A DNA stretch of 64,000 nt from Actinacidiphila yeochonensis CN732 (GTDB lineage: Bacteria > Actinomycetota > Actinomycetes > Streptomycetales > Streptomycetaceae). Of this stretch, positions 1 through 9,274 are shown piece by piece. A program made the translations under genes and the position numbers. The notes under the pieces were generated by a model. It ran no database searches and was not told the origin of the DNA. It saw only the letters and a list, made by a program, of their open reading frames with translations. The stretch is from contig NZ_JQNR01000005.1 in NCBI RefSeq assembly GCF_000745345.1, forward strand, positions 1,922,001-1,986,000. The letters run 5' to 3'. Position 1 is the first letter of the stretch, and every line of letters begins with the position of its first letter.

Positions 1-916
1 CCCGCAGCAGGTCCCCGCCGCCCGCTATGTCCTCGTCCAGCTCCTCGACCAGCCGGGAGAAGTAGCTGCGGAACTCGCCGGCCTCCGCCTCGGCCGCGGC
101 GGCCACGTCCAGCCGTCCGGTCTCCCGGTGCTGCTCCACCAGCCGCCGGCACAGCACCCCCAGCAGGTAGGGGTGGAGCCCGGACCAGGCCAGCAGCTCG
201 GGCAGTACGGCGGACAGGTCGAGCCCGGCCCGTCGGGCCCGGTCAACCATCCGGCCCGCCTCGGCCGCGGTGAACAGCCCGACGTGGACGCGTTCGCCCA
301 TCACCTGGTCCAGCCGGGAGCCGCCGGCCGCGTCGGTCTCGATCGCGGCGAGGGGGCGCCGGGAGATGGTCAACAGGCCGACGGGGTAGTCGGGTTCGCT
401 CGCCAGCGTGCGCAGCAGCTGGAACGCCGAGAGCTCCGGCAGTACCCGGGGCGCGCGGTCGAAGTCGTCCATCACCACCAGCACGTGGCGGCCCCGCTCG
501 CCGACGGCGCCGAAGAACTCGGCTATGGCGCCCGGCAGTTTGAGCAGGTCCCGGGTGTCGCGCACCGGTGCGGCCAGCGCGGCCAGCTCCGGCAGGTCCG
601 GGAAGGCGGTCGTGATCTGCTCGGCCATGGCGCCGAAGAGCCCGTAGACGGAGGGCTGCCGGCCCACGCTCAGCCACACCACCGCCAGGTCGCGGCGGCG
701 TTCCGGGCCGATGCCGGCCAGCGCCCGGGCGACGAGGCTGCTGCGGCCGGTCTTGCTGAGCCCGAACAGGCTCAGGTTGGCCGGCCGTCCGGGCACCTTC
801 CACACGGCGGTGACCTTCTCCAGCAGCGCGGGACGGTCGACGAACGCCGACCCGGTGGGGAGGCCGTCGACGAAGTCGTACGGGTTGGCCGGGCTGGTCG
901 GGCCGGCTGGGCTCAC
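1..916 (-). CDS. STAND/AAA-type ATPase, C-terminus beyond window edge
   Basis: About 305 residues are visible and the frame is still open at base 1. GTG at 916 is the only usable start: the stretch upstream in this frame has no other start codon. A lead-in motif NPYDFVDGLP (residues 11-20) precedes a P-loop-like FGLSKTGRSSLV (51-62), in which the usual GK is GR, a Walker B strand HVLVVMDDFD (144-153) and a sensor-like LLTISRRPL (181-189). The same NPY-x-G lead-in precedes the second ATPase domain of the next gene, so the two modules look paralogous. It is the last visible gene of a minus-strand operon. STAND-type ATPase is inferred from motifs; the effector or sensor part is outside the window. 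Confidence 0.7.
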   Translation of the reverse strand, partial: MSPAGPTSPANPYDFVDGLPTGSAFVDRPALLEKVTAVWKVPGRPANLSLFGLSKTGRSSLVARALAGIGPERRRDLAVVWLSVGRQPSVYGLFGAMAEQITTAFPDLPELAALAAPVRDTRDLLKLPGAIAEFFGAVGERGRHVLVVMDDFDRAPRVLPELSAFQLLRTLASEPDYPVGLLTISRRPLAAIETDAAGGSRLDQVMGERVHVGLFTAAEAGRMVDRARRAGLDLSAVLPELLAWSGLHPYLLGVLCRRLVEQHRETGRLDVAAAAEAEAGEFRSYFSRLVEELDEDIAGGGDLLR

Positions 917-917
917 G

Positions 918-982
918 ACGGCCTCACCGCTCCTCTCACGACTCCTCTCACCGCTCCTTCCACCGCTCTCACGGCTCGTCTC
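918..982. repeat. 12-bp tandem repeats between two ATPase genes
   Basis: Plus-strand units ctcaccgctcct (923-934), ctcacgactcct (935-946) and ctcaccgctcct (947-958) follow one another, and two degenerate copies continue to the stop codon at 981. On the coding strand each unit reads AGGAG-CG-GTGAG, a Shine-Dalgarno-like core next to GTG. The array fills the gap between the 1448-residue protein and the next gene. Confidence 0.75.
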
Positions 983-3900
983 AGTGCGTCTCGGACGGCT
1001 CGCACGCGGTCCCGTCCGGATGCGGCACGGCCGGGGCGGCCGCCGCGAACCGCAGCAGCCACGCCTCGTAGAGGCCGACGACGATCCGGTACCCGTCCCG
1101 CTCCCGCGTCACCACCCCGTGCGCCTCCAGCGCGTCGAGCAGGCCGGGCGGCAGCGGCCCGACGTGCGCGCGGGCGATGTCGGCCGCCGACGCGGGGACC
1201 GGCTCGTGGCCCTGGCGGCGGCAGGACCGCGCGACGGCGGCCAGCAGGGCCCGCACCCGGAGCTTGGCCGGGGCGCCGGCCACCAGGACCGACGTCTCCA
1301 GGTTGTCGAAGTCGGCCTCGGTCAGCGCGCCGACCATGGCCTCCGCCACCTGCGCGACGTCCGCCTCCGTCACCAGGCGGGCGTTCTCCTCGTTCATGCG
1401 GGCGACGATCTTCGCGCACAGCCGCTGCACGTAGAAGGGGTTGCCGCCGGAGAGCCGGAAGATCTCGGCGAACGCCCGCCCCCGGAACCGGCTGCGGCTG
1501 CCCTCCAACGGTTCGGCCAGCTGCGCCGGTTGCTCCACGAGCGCGCGGGCGCCCACCTCGTCCAGGTAGCTGACCCGCTCGATGCCGAAGACGCCGAACG
1601 CGTTCGGGTCGGCCGTGACCAGCTCCTCGATGTCGGACTGCCCGACGAGCACCAGGTGGAAGAGCTGCCGCTCGACCAGCGCCTTGAAGGCCGTCATGAA
1701 CGACGCCGGCAGGGCGCCGTCGCGCACCCACTGCTCCACGTACTGGAACTCGTCGATGAAGACGACCCAGGGCGGCCGGTCCGGGCAGGCCCTGCGGTAC
1801 GCGGTGAACAGGGCGGCGCAGTCGTGCACCGGGTCCGGGCTGGTGATCAGCCGGTCCCGGTCGAAGCCGGGCGGCAGCAGCCGGACCGGGCCGGCGACGG
1901 TCTGCTCGGCCCCGTCCAGGATGCGCCACAGCACCACACCGAGCAGGCGGCCTGCGCTGTTGAGCGCGTCGGTGGCGTTGAGGCCGCCGAGGTTTCCGAC
2001 GTCCACCACGGGCAGGCCGTCCTCGGCCGCGAGCAGCCGCAGCAGTTGCAGCCGGATCGAGGACTTGCCGGTCCGCTTCTGGCCGATCACCGCGATGCCG
2101 GCGCCGGGTGTACGGGCGTTCCGCAGCCGGGTCCTGACCCGCGCGACCAGCTCCTCGCGGCCGTAGAACATGCGCGGGTCGTCCACCGGGCGGCCCAGGG
2201 CGCCGTCCGCGTACGGGTTCGGGTCCACGGGCGCGGGGGCGCGGTCCACGGGCAGCGTCAGCCGCCCGAGCACGGGCGGGGCCGACTGCCCGTCCTCGTG
2301 GCTGAGTTCGACGTCCATGGCGACGTCCATGGCGACGCCCGCGGTGGTGTCCGGGGTCTCGGCCGGGACCACGACGGCGCCGATCCCGCCGTGCCCGTGG
2401 CCGAACCCGTCGTGCGGCCCGGCGGCCGTCTCGAACCGCACCTCCACCACGCAGCTCGCCCCGCCGCGCACCATCGGGGGCAGGTCCACGGTCTGGGCCG
2501 CGGGCCGCAGGCGCTCAGGATCGGCGGTGACGGTGAGCCGGCCGGCCCGCACCGGCGCGCGGCCGTCCGCGTTGGCCACCCGCACCTGGACGCCGACGGT
2601 CTCCTCGTGCAGCCTGGCGGCGGGCAGGGCCGCGCTGATCTCCGGCTTCGGCGGCAGCTTCGCGGCCAGCTCCGCCCGGGCGGAGCGGACCAGCTGCTGG
2701 ACGCGCGCGGCGGCCGGCTCCACCAGCTCCACCGACAGCGCGGTGGGCACCTTGGCGACCTCCTGCCGCAGCATCCCGGCGACGCGGTCGGCGGCGCGCA
2801 GGTGGGCGTCCTTCTCCTCGTAGCGCCAGTAGTCCAGTGAGCGGTCCAGTTCGGCCACCGCGGCGGCCAGCCGGGTGAGTTCACCGCTGAGCGGCGGCGT
2901 GGTGTGCGGGCCGTGCGCGGCCAGCCGGTCGGCTGCCTCCCGTAAAGCCGCCCGTTCGAGGCCGAGCTGGCCCAGCCAGCCCAACCCCAGGACGAGTTCG
3001 CGCCGCCGGCTGCGCCAGCTCTCCACCAGCCGCGCCCACGCCTCCAGCGGCGGCAGCCCGTGCAGCTCCTGCTCGGCCAGGAACACGTCGGCGGCGTGGG
3101 CGAGTTCGGTGTCCCTCCGCAGGCACGCCTGGACCGCGTCGGCGGCTCCCTCGTGCGAGGCCAGCAGCGGCACCAGCTCCCGCAGGCCGTTCGGGCCGTG
3201 GTGCTTGAGGCGGCGGCGCAGCGCCCGGACTATGTGCTCGGTGCCTCCGCAGTCGGGCTCGGGCAGGTCCTGCTCGCCGGTGAGGTAGGCGGTGACGGCC
3301 GCGGCCATGTCGGGGCCGCTGCGCTCCCTGCGGTCCATCCCGCTCAGCGCGGCCAGGCACAGGTCCCGGGCGCCGCTGCGGTGCTCGGGGTAGTGGCGCA
3401 GCGCCAGCGCGACCAGGCCCTGGCCGCGGTAGCGGTCGGCCTCGGCGGGCAGGTCGCTGTCGTGGAAGAACACGGCGGCAGTGAGGAGGAGTTCGGGGTC
3501 GCGGGCGGTCCACGGCAGGCGCAGCGCCGACACCGCGTCGCGCAGGTCGGCCCGCTTCCAGGCGGCCAGGCGTGCCGTGTGCTGCCGAAGCACGTAGTCG
3601 GCCAGCGGGGACGCGGGGGCGGGCAGCGCGGACAGCCGGCCCACCGGGTGCCGGGCGTCGGACGGCTCGGCCGAGACCGTCGGTTCGGGCCGTTCGGAAC
3701 GGGGACCGTCGACGTGCGGCCGGCGGCCGTGGAAGCGCAACTCGCTGCGGACGCCGGGGGACACCCGCGGGCTGACCTCGGCGATGCGCCGCGCCAGGTC
3801 CAGGGAGGGCTGCGTGCCGGCGTCCAGGCAGGCGGTGACCACCGGGGTGGCGTCGGCGTCCGCGGCCCACAGCGCGATGGTGCTGTGCCAGGCCGGGTCG

Positions 3901-5327
3901 GTCACCCGCTGGGTGAGCAGCTCGACCCGCTCGTCCGCGCGGATCTGCTCGGCGGCGAGGTAGTCCTGGAGGGCGCGGTAGGAGAACGCGTAGAAGCCGT
4001 CCCTGTCCTGGAGGAGGACGCCGGCTCGCTCCAGCATCTCCAACTCGGCGCTCAGCGAGGTGACGGAGCGGTGCGGCAGGTGCTTCGCCACGGCGTACAC
4101 GGCCTGTTCGGCGGGAATGGCGGTGCGGTCGGCCACGAGTATCTCCAGGGCCAGCGCGCCGGCCGCCCGCACCAGCCGGCTGCCGCCCGACGCGCCCCGG
4201 CCGCGGAGCTTCCGGGCGATGAGCGCGTCCAGGACGGCGGCGTAGGCGTCCAGCGCCCTGCGGGCCGGCGGGGCGGAGGGGGTCGCGGTGTAGGCGCCGA
4301 CGATCAGCGGGAGCATCATCGGCGAGGCCGCCAGCTCCGTCAGCCCGAAGCCGTCGAGCCAGGTCCGGACGAGGTCGGCGGTGGGCCGGTCGGCGGCGGG
4401 CGGCCCGCTCCCGCCGACCACGCCGGCCAGGGTGTGCCTCGGCTCGCGGCTCCGCAGCAGCCGGCCGACGCGCTCCCGGACCCGCTCGCCGGTGAGCGGC
4501 AGGACGCGGACCACCGTGGCCGGCCCCAGCCCGAGGTCGACGGTGCTCTCCTCGCGGGTGGCCAGGACCCAGGAGTTCCCGGGGTAGGCGGCCATCTGCT
4601 CGCGCAGCCACTCGGCGGTCATCCGGCCGTCCACCGATCCCGGCGCGGTCTCCTCGGCGAGGCCGTCGAGGATGACGACGCACGCCCCGCGCTCCAGCCA
4701 CCGCTCCTTCCACGGGCCGGTGACGCGTCCTCCGGTCCAGGCGCGTGCGGAGAACTCTCCGAGCGGCACGCTGTAGTGGGACCCGGCCAGGTTGAGCCCG
4801 CTGACCCCCAGCAGCATCGGCACCGGCCGGGCGCGGTTGCGCCGGGAGCGGGCCGCCAGGTCGACGGCGAGCTCGCGGAGCAGCAGCGACTTGCCGGCGC
4901 CGGGCTTGCCGGTGAGGACGACGAGGCGCCCACGAGCCGGGCTGACCAGGGGGAACAGGCGATCGGGGCGGGTCGTCCCGGGGTCGGCGTCCGGGGGCGC
5001 GGACACGACCTCCAGGGTGAGGCCGCTCGGGTACGGTTCGCCGACGAAGCGCATCCGCGGGTCCTGCCGGGCCTCCCACAGGGCCAGCACCTGGCGGTCG
5101 ATGCCCAGGGAGTAGGGAGCCGGGACGAGCGCGTCCACGATCCTGAACACGATCCGGGAGGCGTGCCCGAGGGGCGCCCCCCTGAGCTCCTCCCGCAGCT
5201 CCCGCAGACCGCCGGAGCCGAGGCTCCGCGCCTGCCGCGAGGCGACCCAGGTGGTGAGCACGGTCGTGAGCCCGCCGAGGATCGCGGACCCTACGCCTAA
5301 CTGGGTGAGCGCTTCCGCCGCCGCCAC
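981..5327 (-). CDS. Large two-domain NTPase (NACHT-like plus AAA/STAND)
   Basis: A 1448-residue protein. GTG start with GGAGAGG a few bases upstream. The N-terminus has a weakly hydrophobic stretch (about 12-30). The first NTPase domain has a classical P-loop GKPGAGKS (140-147), Walker B CVVILDGLAEE (216-226) and a VLATREES sensor-like strand, as in NACHT ATPases. A long helical, leucine-rich middle follows. Around residues 905-1010 there is a beta-rich segment, then the lead-in NPYADGALGRP and a second NTPase with P-loop GQKRTGKSS (about 1080), Walker B VVFIDEFQ (about 1190) and HLVLVGQSD. Two complete P-loop modules in one chain is unusual. It is cotranscribed with the small membrane protein 25 bp upstream. 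I infer a signalling or antiviral conflict role; the substrate is unknown. Confidence 0.85.
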   Translation of the reverse strand: MAAAEALTQLGVGSAILGGLTTVLTTWVASRQARSLGSGGLRELREELRGAPLGHASRIVFRIVDALVPAPYSLGIDRQVLALWEARQDPRMRFVGEPYPSGLTLEVVSAPPDADPGTTRPDRLFPLVSPARGRLVVLTGKPGAGKSLLLRELAVDLAARSRRNRARPVPMLLGVSGLNLAGSHYSVPLGEFSARAWTGGRVTGPWKERWLERGACVVILDGLAEETAPGSVDGRMTAEWLREQMAAYPGNSWVLATREESTVDLGLGPATVVRVLPLTGERVRERVGRLLRSREPRHTLAGVVGGSGPPAADRPTADLVRTWLDGFGLTELAASPMMLPLIVGAYTATPSAPPARRALDAYAAVLDALIARKLRGRGASGGSRLVRAAGALALEILVADRTAIPAEQAVYAVAKHLPHRSVTSLSAELEMLERAGVLLQDRDGFYAFSYRALQDYLAAEQIRADERVELLTQRVTDPAWHSTIALWAADADATPVVTACLDAGTQPSLDLARRIAEVSPRVSPGVRSELRFHGRRPHVDGPRSERPEPTVSAEPSDARHPVGRLSALPAPASPLADYVLRQHTARLAAWKRADLRDAVSALRLPWTARDPELLLTAAVFFHDSDLPAEADRYRGQGLVALALRHYPEHRSGARDLCLAALSGMDRRERSGPDMAAAVTAYLTGEQDLPEPDCGGTEHIVRALRRRLKHHGPNGLRELVPLLASHEGAADAVQACLRRDTELAHAADVFLAEQELHGLPPLEAWARLVESWRSRRRELVLGLGWLGQLGLERAALREAADRLAAHGPHTTPPLSGELTRLAAAVAELDRSLDYWRYEEKDAHLRAADRVAGMLRQEVAKVPTALSVELVEPAAARVQQLVRSARAELAAKLPPKPEISAALPAARLHEETVGVQVRVANADGRAPVRAGRLTVTADPERLRPAAQTVDLPPMVRGGASCVVEVRFETAAGPHDGFGHGHGGIGAVVVPAETPDTTAGVAMDVAMDVELSHEDGQSAPPVLGRLTLPVDRAPAPVDPNPYADGALGRPVDDPRMFYGREELVARVRTRLRNARTPGAGIAVIGQKRTGKSSIRLQLLRLLAAEDGLPVVDVGNLGGLNATDALNSAGRLLGVVLWRILDGAEQTVAGPVRLLPPGFDRDRLITSPDPVHDCAALFTAYRRACPDRPPWVVFIDEFQYVEQWVRDGALPASFMTAFKALVERQLFHLVLVGQSDIEELVTADPNAFGVFGIERVSYLDEVGARALVEQPAQLAEPLEGSRSRFRGRAFAEIFRLSGGNPFYVQRLCAKIVARMNEENARLVTEADVAQVAEAMVGALTEADFDNLETSVLVAGAPAKLRVRALLAAVARSCRRQGHEPVPASAADIARAHVGPLPPGLLDALEAHGVVTRERDGYRIVVGLYEAWLLRFAAAAPAVPHPDGTACEPSETH

Positions 5328-5352
5328 CGCCCTCTCCTTCCGTGCCCGCCCG

Positions 5353-6060
5353 CTACGCCGCCGAGAACACCGCCTCGGTCACGTCCCGTTCGAGGGCCGA
5401 GCCCAGGTGCCCGTACGTCTCGATGTTCGCGACGCGCACCAGCAGGCAGTAGCGGTCCTGCGAGGGTACGGCCGCGGCGAGCTCGCGGTGGGCCCGCTTG
5501 AGGAAATGGATCGCCGCGCGGTTGGCGACCGGCCCCTGCCCGCAGATGAGGATGACGGGCGCGGCGGCCTCCGCCGGGCGGAACTTGGCGACGAGGGCGT
5601 ACTGCTGGTGCGCCTTGTCGTAGCGGTAGGTGCGGCCGCCGATCCGGAACGCGATGCTGTCCGGCCCGCTGTTCCACGGCAGGATGCGGAAGCCGGGCAG
5701 GTAGGCGGCCATGTGCCCGGCGGTGCGGGCGTTGGAGCCCGGGCCGCCGACGCAGAACTCGGTGCGGTCGCCGTTGCTCCCCCGGAAGCCTCCGCTGGAC
5801 TCCACCGTCACCTCGCAGCCGAACTCGCCGGCCAGCGCGGCCACGTCGAGCATCGCCAGCACGTCCTCCTGGGCGGCCCGGGTCGGGGCGTCGTGCGCGT
5901 TGTTCATGACGATCAGGCACGTGCCGCCGGGGGCCAGGCCGAAGAAGCGGCCTCGCCGGTTGAGCGCGCGCAGCCGCTTGCCGCGCTCCCACAGCCACAC
6001 CAGCACGCCGCTGATCACGCTGGTCGCCAGCCCGATCGCGATGTTGACGATCACCGACAC
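5353..6060 (-). CDS. Membrane-anchored protein of unknown function
   Basis: 235 residues from GTG at 6060; a longer upstream frame is low-complexity and lacks a ribosome-binding site, whereas GGTGGAG lies before this GTG. Residues 1-22 form one hydrophobic segment followed by WERGKRLRALNRRGR, so an N-terminal anchor with the body in the cytoplasm is likely. The soluble part has two related glycine motifs, VGGPGSNARTAGHM and ICGQGPVANRAAIHFL, and an early CLIVMNNAHDAPTRAAQED strand-loop. These look like a nucleotide-binding Rossmann-like fold, but I do not recognise the family. First gene of the operon with the giant NTPase, so it is a candidate sensor or effector. Confidence 0.8.
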   Translation of the reverse strand: MSVIVNIAIGLATSVISGVLVWLWERGKRLRALNRRGRFFGLAPGGTCLIVMNNAHDAPTRAAQEDVLAMLDVAALAGEFGCEVTVESSGGFRGSNGDRTEFCVGGPGSNARTAGHMAAYLPGFRILPWNSGPDSIAFRIGGRTYRYDKAHQQYALVAKFRPAEAAAPVILICGQGPVANRAAIHFLKRAHRELAAAVPSQDRYCLLVRVANIETYGHLGSALERDVTEAVFSAA

Positions 6061-6290
6061 GGCAGCTCCACCCCCCGTTCCCCCCGGTCCGGCGCACGGC
6101 CCCGCCCTCGCACGAGGCCGCGGGCCAGTCTGCCACCAACCGGAGCCGGACATGCCGCGTCGGATTCACCCGCCTTCGCGCCCAACGGGCCCATCCCGCC
6201 GCGGCGTTGGCGGTCGTGCCGGTGCGGGGTGCCGGGGCGGGCCTCCTGGCTCACGCGTCCGTCAGCGGGTCCCGGCGGCCGGCTCCCTCG

Positions 6291-8252
6291 TCAGTGGCTC
6301 ACCAGCCGGTCCGCCGAGCGGGCGGCCAGGGAGGCCAGGGCGGCCGTGACCAGCACGTCCATGAGGACGACCGTCGTCGGCGCGGCCAGCGACAGGGCCA
6401 GGGCCAGGCACCCGACGGCGATGAGCGGGCCGGCGGCGTACCAGGCGAGGTAGATCAGCGGGCCCGGGCCGCCCATCGGGGAGCCGCCGCCCAGGAACAT
6501 CAGGTGCGTACGGGCCGGCCCGCGGCAGGCGCTGTAGAGGGAGGCGGCCGTGAACGGCGGCGCGCACAGCGGCACCAGCAGCAGCGCCAGCGGCGAGCCG
6601 TGGAGCGCGAACGGCACCGCCGCCAGCAGCCCCAGCACCGTGCCCAGCACCGCCGGCAGCACCCCGTGCCACAGCACCAGCGTGTGGAACCGGTACGGCG
6701 CCCACGCCGAGCGGCGCAGGTCGTCCGTCTCCACCCGGGCGGGCTCGGCCAGCGCGCCCACCGCCAGGTACCCGCACAGCAGCCCGACGACCAGGCCCAC
6801 CGGCCGCCGCTCCCCGCCCAGGTCGGCGCCGACCCCGGCCGCCGTGGCGCCCGCCGCCGCCCACACCGCGGCCCGGCCCAGCCGGCCGGGGGAGCACAGC
6901 AGCGTCAGCAGGTCCCGCCAGACCACGACGTACCGCCGGGTCCGCCGGCCGCGCGGCGGCCGCAGCCGCACCCGGCGGGTGCCCTCGCCGTCGCCGGCCT
7001 CCATCAGCGCCAGCTTCGCCGCCCGCAGCTCCAGCGACCAGAAGACGGACGCGACGGTGGCCGCCGTCGCCGCCCGCGCCCTCAGGTGGGTGGTCGGCAC
7101 CCCGGCGGCCTCGCGGTGCGCGAACCACACCGCCGCCGCCGTCCCGGCCAGCAGCAGCGCCACGGCCGCCGGCCAGCCCGGCACCCCGCCGCCGCACGCC
7201 CGCACCACCGGCTGCGCGGCCCAGCCCCACGGGCCCGACCACAGCTCCACCCACTCCAGCGGCCGCACCCGGTGCCCGTTCCCGGCCAGCGCCGCCTGCG
7301 CGGCCAGCGCGGCCAGCAGGAGGACGACGGGCCCGGTCCAGCGCCGTACGGTCCGTGTCCGGTGCGGGCGCCGCTCCACCGCCATGCCGAGCGCCACCGA
7401 CAGCAGCGGCAGGCACACCGCGCCGGGCGCGACGCCGAGCAGCGCGGGCCCGATGGACGCCTGCCCGGTCACCCGCAGCGTCGCCCCGGCCGCCACCCCG
7501 CCCAGCACCGCCGGGATCAGCGCCAGCCACGCCGACAGCCGGAACCACGGCCGCAGCACCGCCGCCCGCCGTACCGGCTGCGCCAGCAGCCACCCCACCT
7601 GGGGGGCCGGGAGGACGACGGGTCCGCGCCACAGCGCGTCGCGGGCCGACAGCAGGCCCAGCAGCACGGCCACGGCCGGGATCAGCGAGGGCAGCGCGCG
7701 GCTCAGCCCGGCGCCGAAGCCGCCGTAGTCGGCGCCCTCGCCCAGGCCGCGCAGGAAGTGCAGCACCATGCCGCTGCCGTAGGCGACCAGGGCCAGGACG
7801 ACGGTGTAGAGGAGGACGGCCAGGTCGCGGCCCTGCTGGCGGCGGTGGGCGCGGCGCTTGCGCTTCAGCCAGGCGAGGGTCTCCGCGGTGCGGTCGTCCT
7901 CGGCCTCGGACCAGCCGGGCTCGTCGTCCCCGTCGGCGTCCGTGTCCCCGTCGGCGTCCGTGTCCGTGTCCGCGTCGGGGTCCGGTGCCTCGGCGGCCCG
8001 GACGGTCTCGTCGCCGGTCGCGTCATCGGGCCGTTCAGTGGTGGGGGGCGCCACCGGGGCGTCCTCGGCGGCCGGCGCGGCGGCCGGTGCGGCGGTCGGC
8101 TCGTCCGTGGACGCGCCGGAACGCTTCGGGGCGTCCGACGCACCTGTCGCGTCCGACGACCGGCCGGTGGGGCGGTCGGCGGGACGGCCGGTGGAGCGGT
8201 TGGCGGAGCGGCCGGAGCGGCCGGATTTCTTTGCCGAGCGGGACGAGGTCAC
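6291..8252 (-). CDS. ABC transporter permease with long disordered N-terminus
   Basis: 653 residues from GTG at 8252, which overlaps the stop of the ATP-binding gene (GTGA), so the two are translationally coupled. The first ~125 residues are Ser/Arg-, Ala/Pro- and then Asp-rich, including an alternating D-x tract encoded by a short DNA repeat, and are predicted disordered and cytoplasmic. The rest is rich in Leu/Ala/Val hydrophobic segments (for example LAVLLYTVVLALVAYGSG), consistent with a multi-spanning integral membrane protein of roughly ten helices. Pairing with an ATPase suggests an exporter; the substrate is unknown. Confidence 0.8.
   Translation of the reverse strand: MTSSRSAKKSGRSGRSANRSTGRPADRPTGRSSDATGASDAPKRSGASTDEPTAAPAAAPAAEDAPVAPPTTERPDDATGDETVRAAEAPDPDADTDTDADGDTDADGDDEPGWSEAEDDRTAETLAWLKRKRRAHRRQQGRDLAVLLYTVVLALVAYGSGMVLHFLRGLGEGADYGGFGAGLSRALPSLIPAVAVLLGLLSARDALWRGPVVLPAPQVGWLLAQPVRRAAVLRPWFRLSAWLALIPAVLGGVAAGATLRVTGQASIGPALLGVAPGAVCLPLLSVALGMAVERRPHRTRTVRRWTGPVVLLLAALAAQAALAGNGHRVRPLEWVELWSGPWGWAAQPVVRACGGGVPGWPAAVALLLAGTAAAVWFAHREAAGVPTTHLRARAATAATVASVFWSLELRAAKLALMEAGDGEGTRRVRLRPPRGRRTRRYVVVWRDLLTLLCSPGRLGRAAVWAAAGATAAGVGADLGGERRPVGLVVGLLCGYLAVGALAEPARVETDDLRRSAWAPYRFHTLVLWHGVLPAVLGTVLGLLAAVPFALHGSPLALLLVPLCAPPFTAASLYSACRGPARTHLMFLGGGSPMGGPGPLIYLAWYAAGPLIAVGCLALALSLAAPTTVVLMDVLVTAALASLAARSADRLVSH
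7926..7961. repeat. 18-bp tandem repeat encoding an acidic tract
   Basis: Two perfect copies of gtccccgtcggcgtccgt (7926-7943, 7944-7961), with partial copies on either side, encode the Asp-rich part of the permease N-terminus. Length variation between strains would be expected. Confidence 0.8.
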
Positions 8253-8989
8253 GCGGTCACGCCCAGCTCGCGCAGGACCGCCGCCGGCGTGCCCTTGGCG
8301 ATCACCCGACCGTCCTCCAAGGCGACCATGTGATCGGCGACGGCCTCCGCCAGCTCCGCCTGGTGCGTGGCCAGCAGCACCGCGACGCCGCTCTTCTTCT
8401 CGGCCACCAGCAGCTCCGCGAGCCGCTGCCGGGCTTCGGGGTCGAGCCGCTGCTCGGGTTCGTCGAGGACGAGGAGGTCGCGCGGGCGGACCAGCGCCGC
8501 CGCCAGCAGCAGCGACTGCATCTGGCCCGAGGAGAGCGAGCTCGGCAGCGCGTCGGCGTGGTCGGACAGCCGGCGGTCCTCCAGGATCTGGTCGATCCAC
8601 CCGGCCGCGTCGTCCACGGCGTGCGCGATCGTCACCAGCTCCAGGTGCTCGCGGACGGTCAGGTCCGGGTAGCAGGCCACCGTGTCGCCGACGACCGCGA
8701 CGCGGGCGCGCACCTCCGGGTCGTCCTCGGCGACGGCCCGGCCGGCGAAGAGCGCCTGCCCGTTGGTGGGCGTGTCCCGTCCGGACGCGATCCGCAGCAG
8801 CGTCGACTTGCCCGAGCCGTTGTGGCCGAAGAGGGCGACGCAGCGACCGGCCGGCACGTCCAGGTCGATGGGGTGCAGCGCCTGCCGCTTGCCGTAGGAG
8901 CGGCTCACCTTGCGCAGCCGCAGCAGCGCGCCCTTGCCGCCCGCCCCGGTGCCCGAGCCCGCTCTGCCCGCGCCTTTTGTACTGGTCAT
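8249..8989 (-). CDS. ABC transporter ATP-binding protein
   Basis: 246 residues, ATG with GGAGG five bases upstream. A Gly/Ala-rich leader (1-20) is followed by a complete nucleotide-binding domain: Walker A GHNGSGKST (55-63), signature LSSGQMQSLL (about 151), Walker B LLVLDEPEQRLD (about 171) and H-loop LLATHQAEL (about 203). The signature has SSGQ instead of the usual SGGQ. It overlaps the permease gene by four bases; together they form a two-gene exporter. Confidence 0.92.
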   Translation of the reverse strand: MTSTKGAGRAGSGTGAGGKGALLRLRKVSRSYGKRQALHPIDLDVPAGRCVALFGHNGSGKSTLLRIASGRDTPTNGQALFAGRAVAEDDPEVRARVAVVGDTVACYPDLTVREHLELVTIAHAVDDAAGWIDQILEDRRLSDHADALPSSLSSGQMQSLLLAAALVRPRDLLVLDEPEQRLDPEARQRLAELLVAEKKSGVAVLLATHQAELAEAVADHMVALEDGRVIAKGTPAAVLRELGVTA

Positions 8990-9274
8990 GCGGGCCTCCG
9001 GGCTCCTGCGGTCACGCTTCGACGGTGCTGTGCCGTGCGCTCCGGTGCCGTGCCCGCGCCCGCCGGGCCGGGGCCTCGGTGACGTCGGCCGCGCCGGTCG
9101 TACGTTCCGACGACCCTACGACGCGCCCGCACCCCCCGTCGACGCGCCCGCCGCGCCGAGACGGCCGCGCGGCGTCGGCCGTTCCGATCGGTGCGGTGCC
9201 GCTGAACCCGCACGGTCGCGGGCCAGGGCTCCTCCGGGCGATGAGTCCGGGTGGCGGACCGGGTCTGCTCCGGT
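8990..9274. other. Divergent intergenic region, ABC operon / reductase
   Basis: 285 bases between two divergent genes. I see no ORF with coding character and no convincing promoter pair; both sets of promoters must lie here. Confidence 0.5.
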
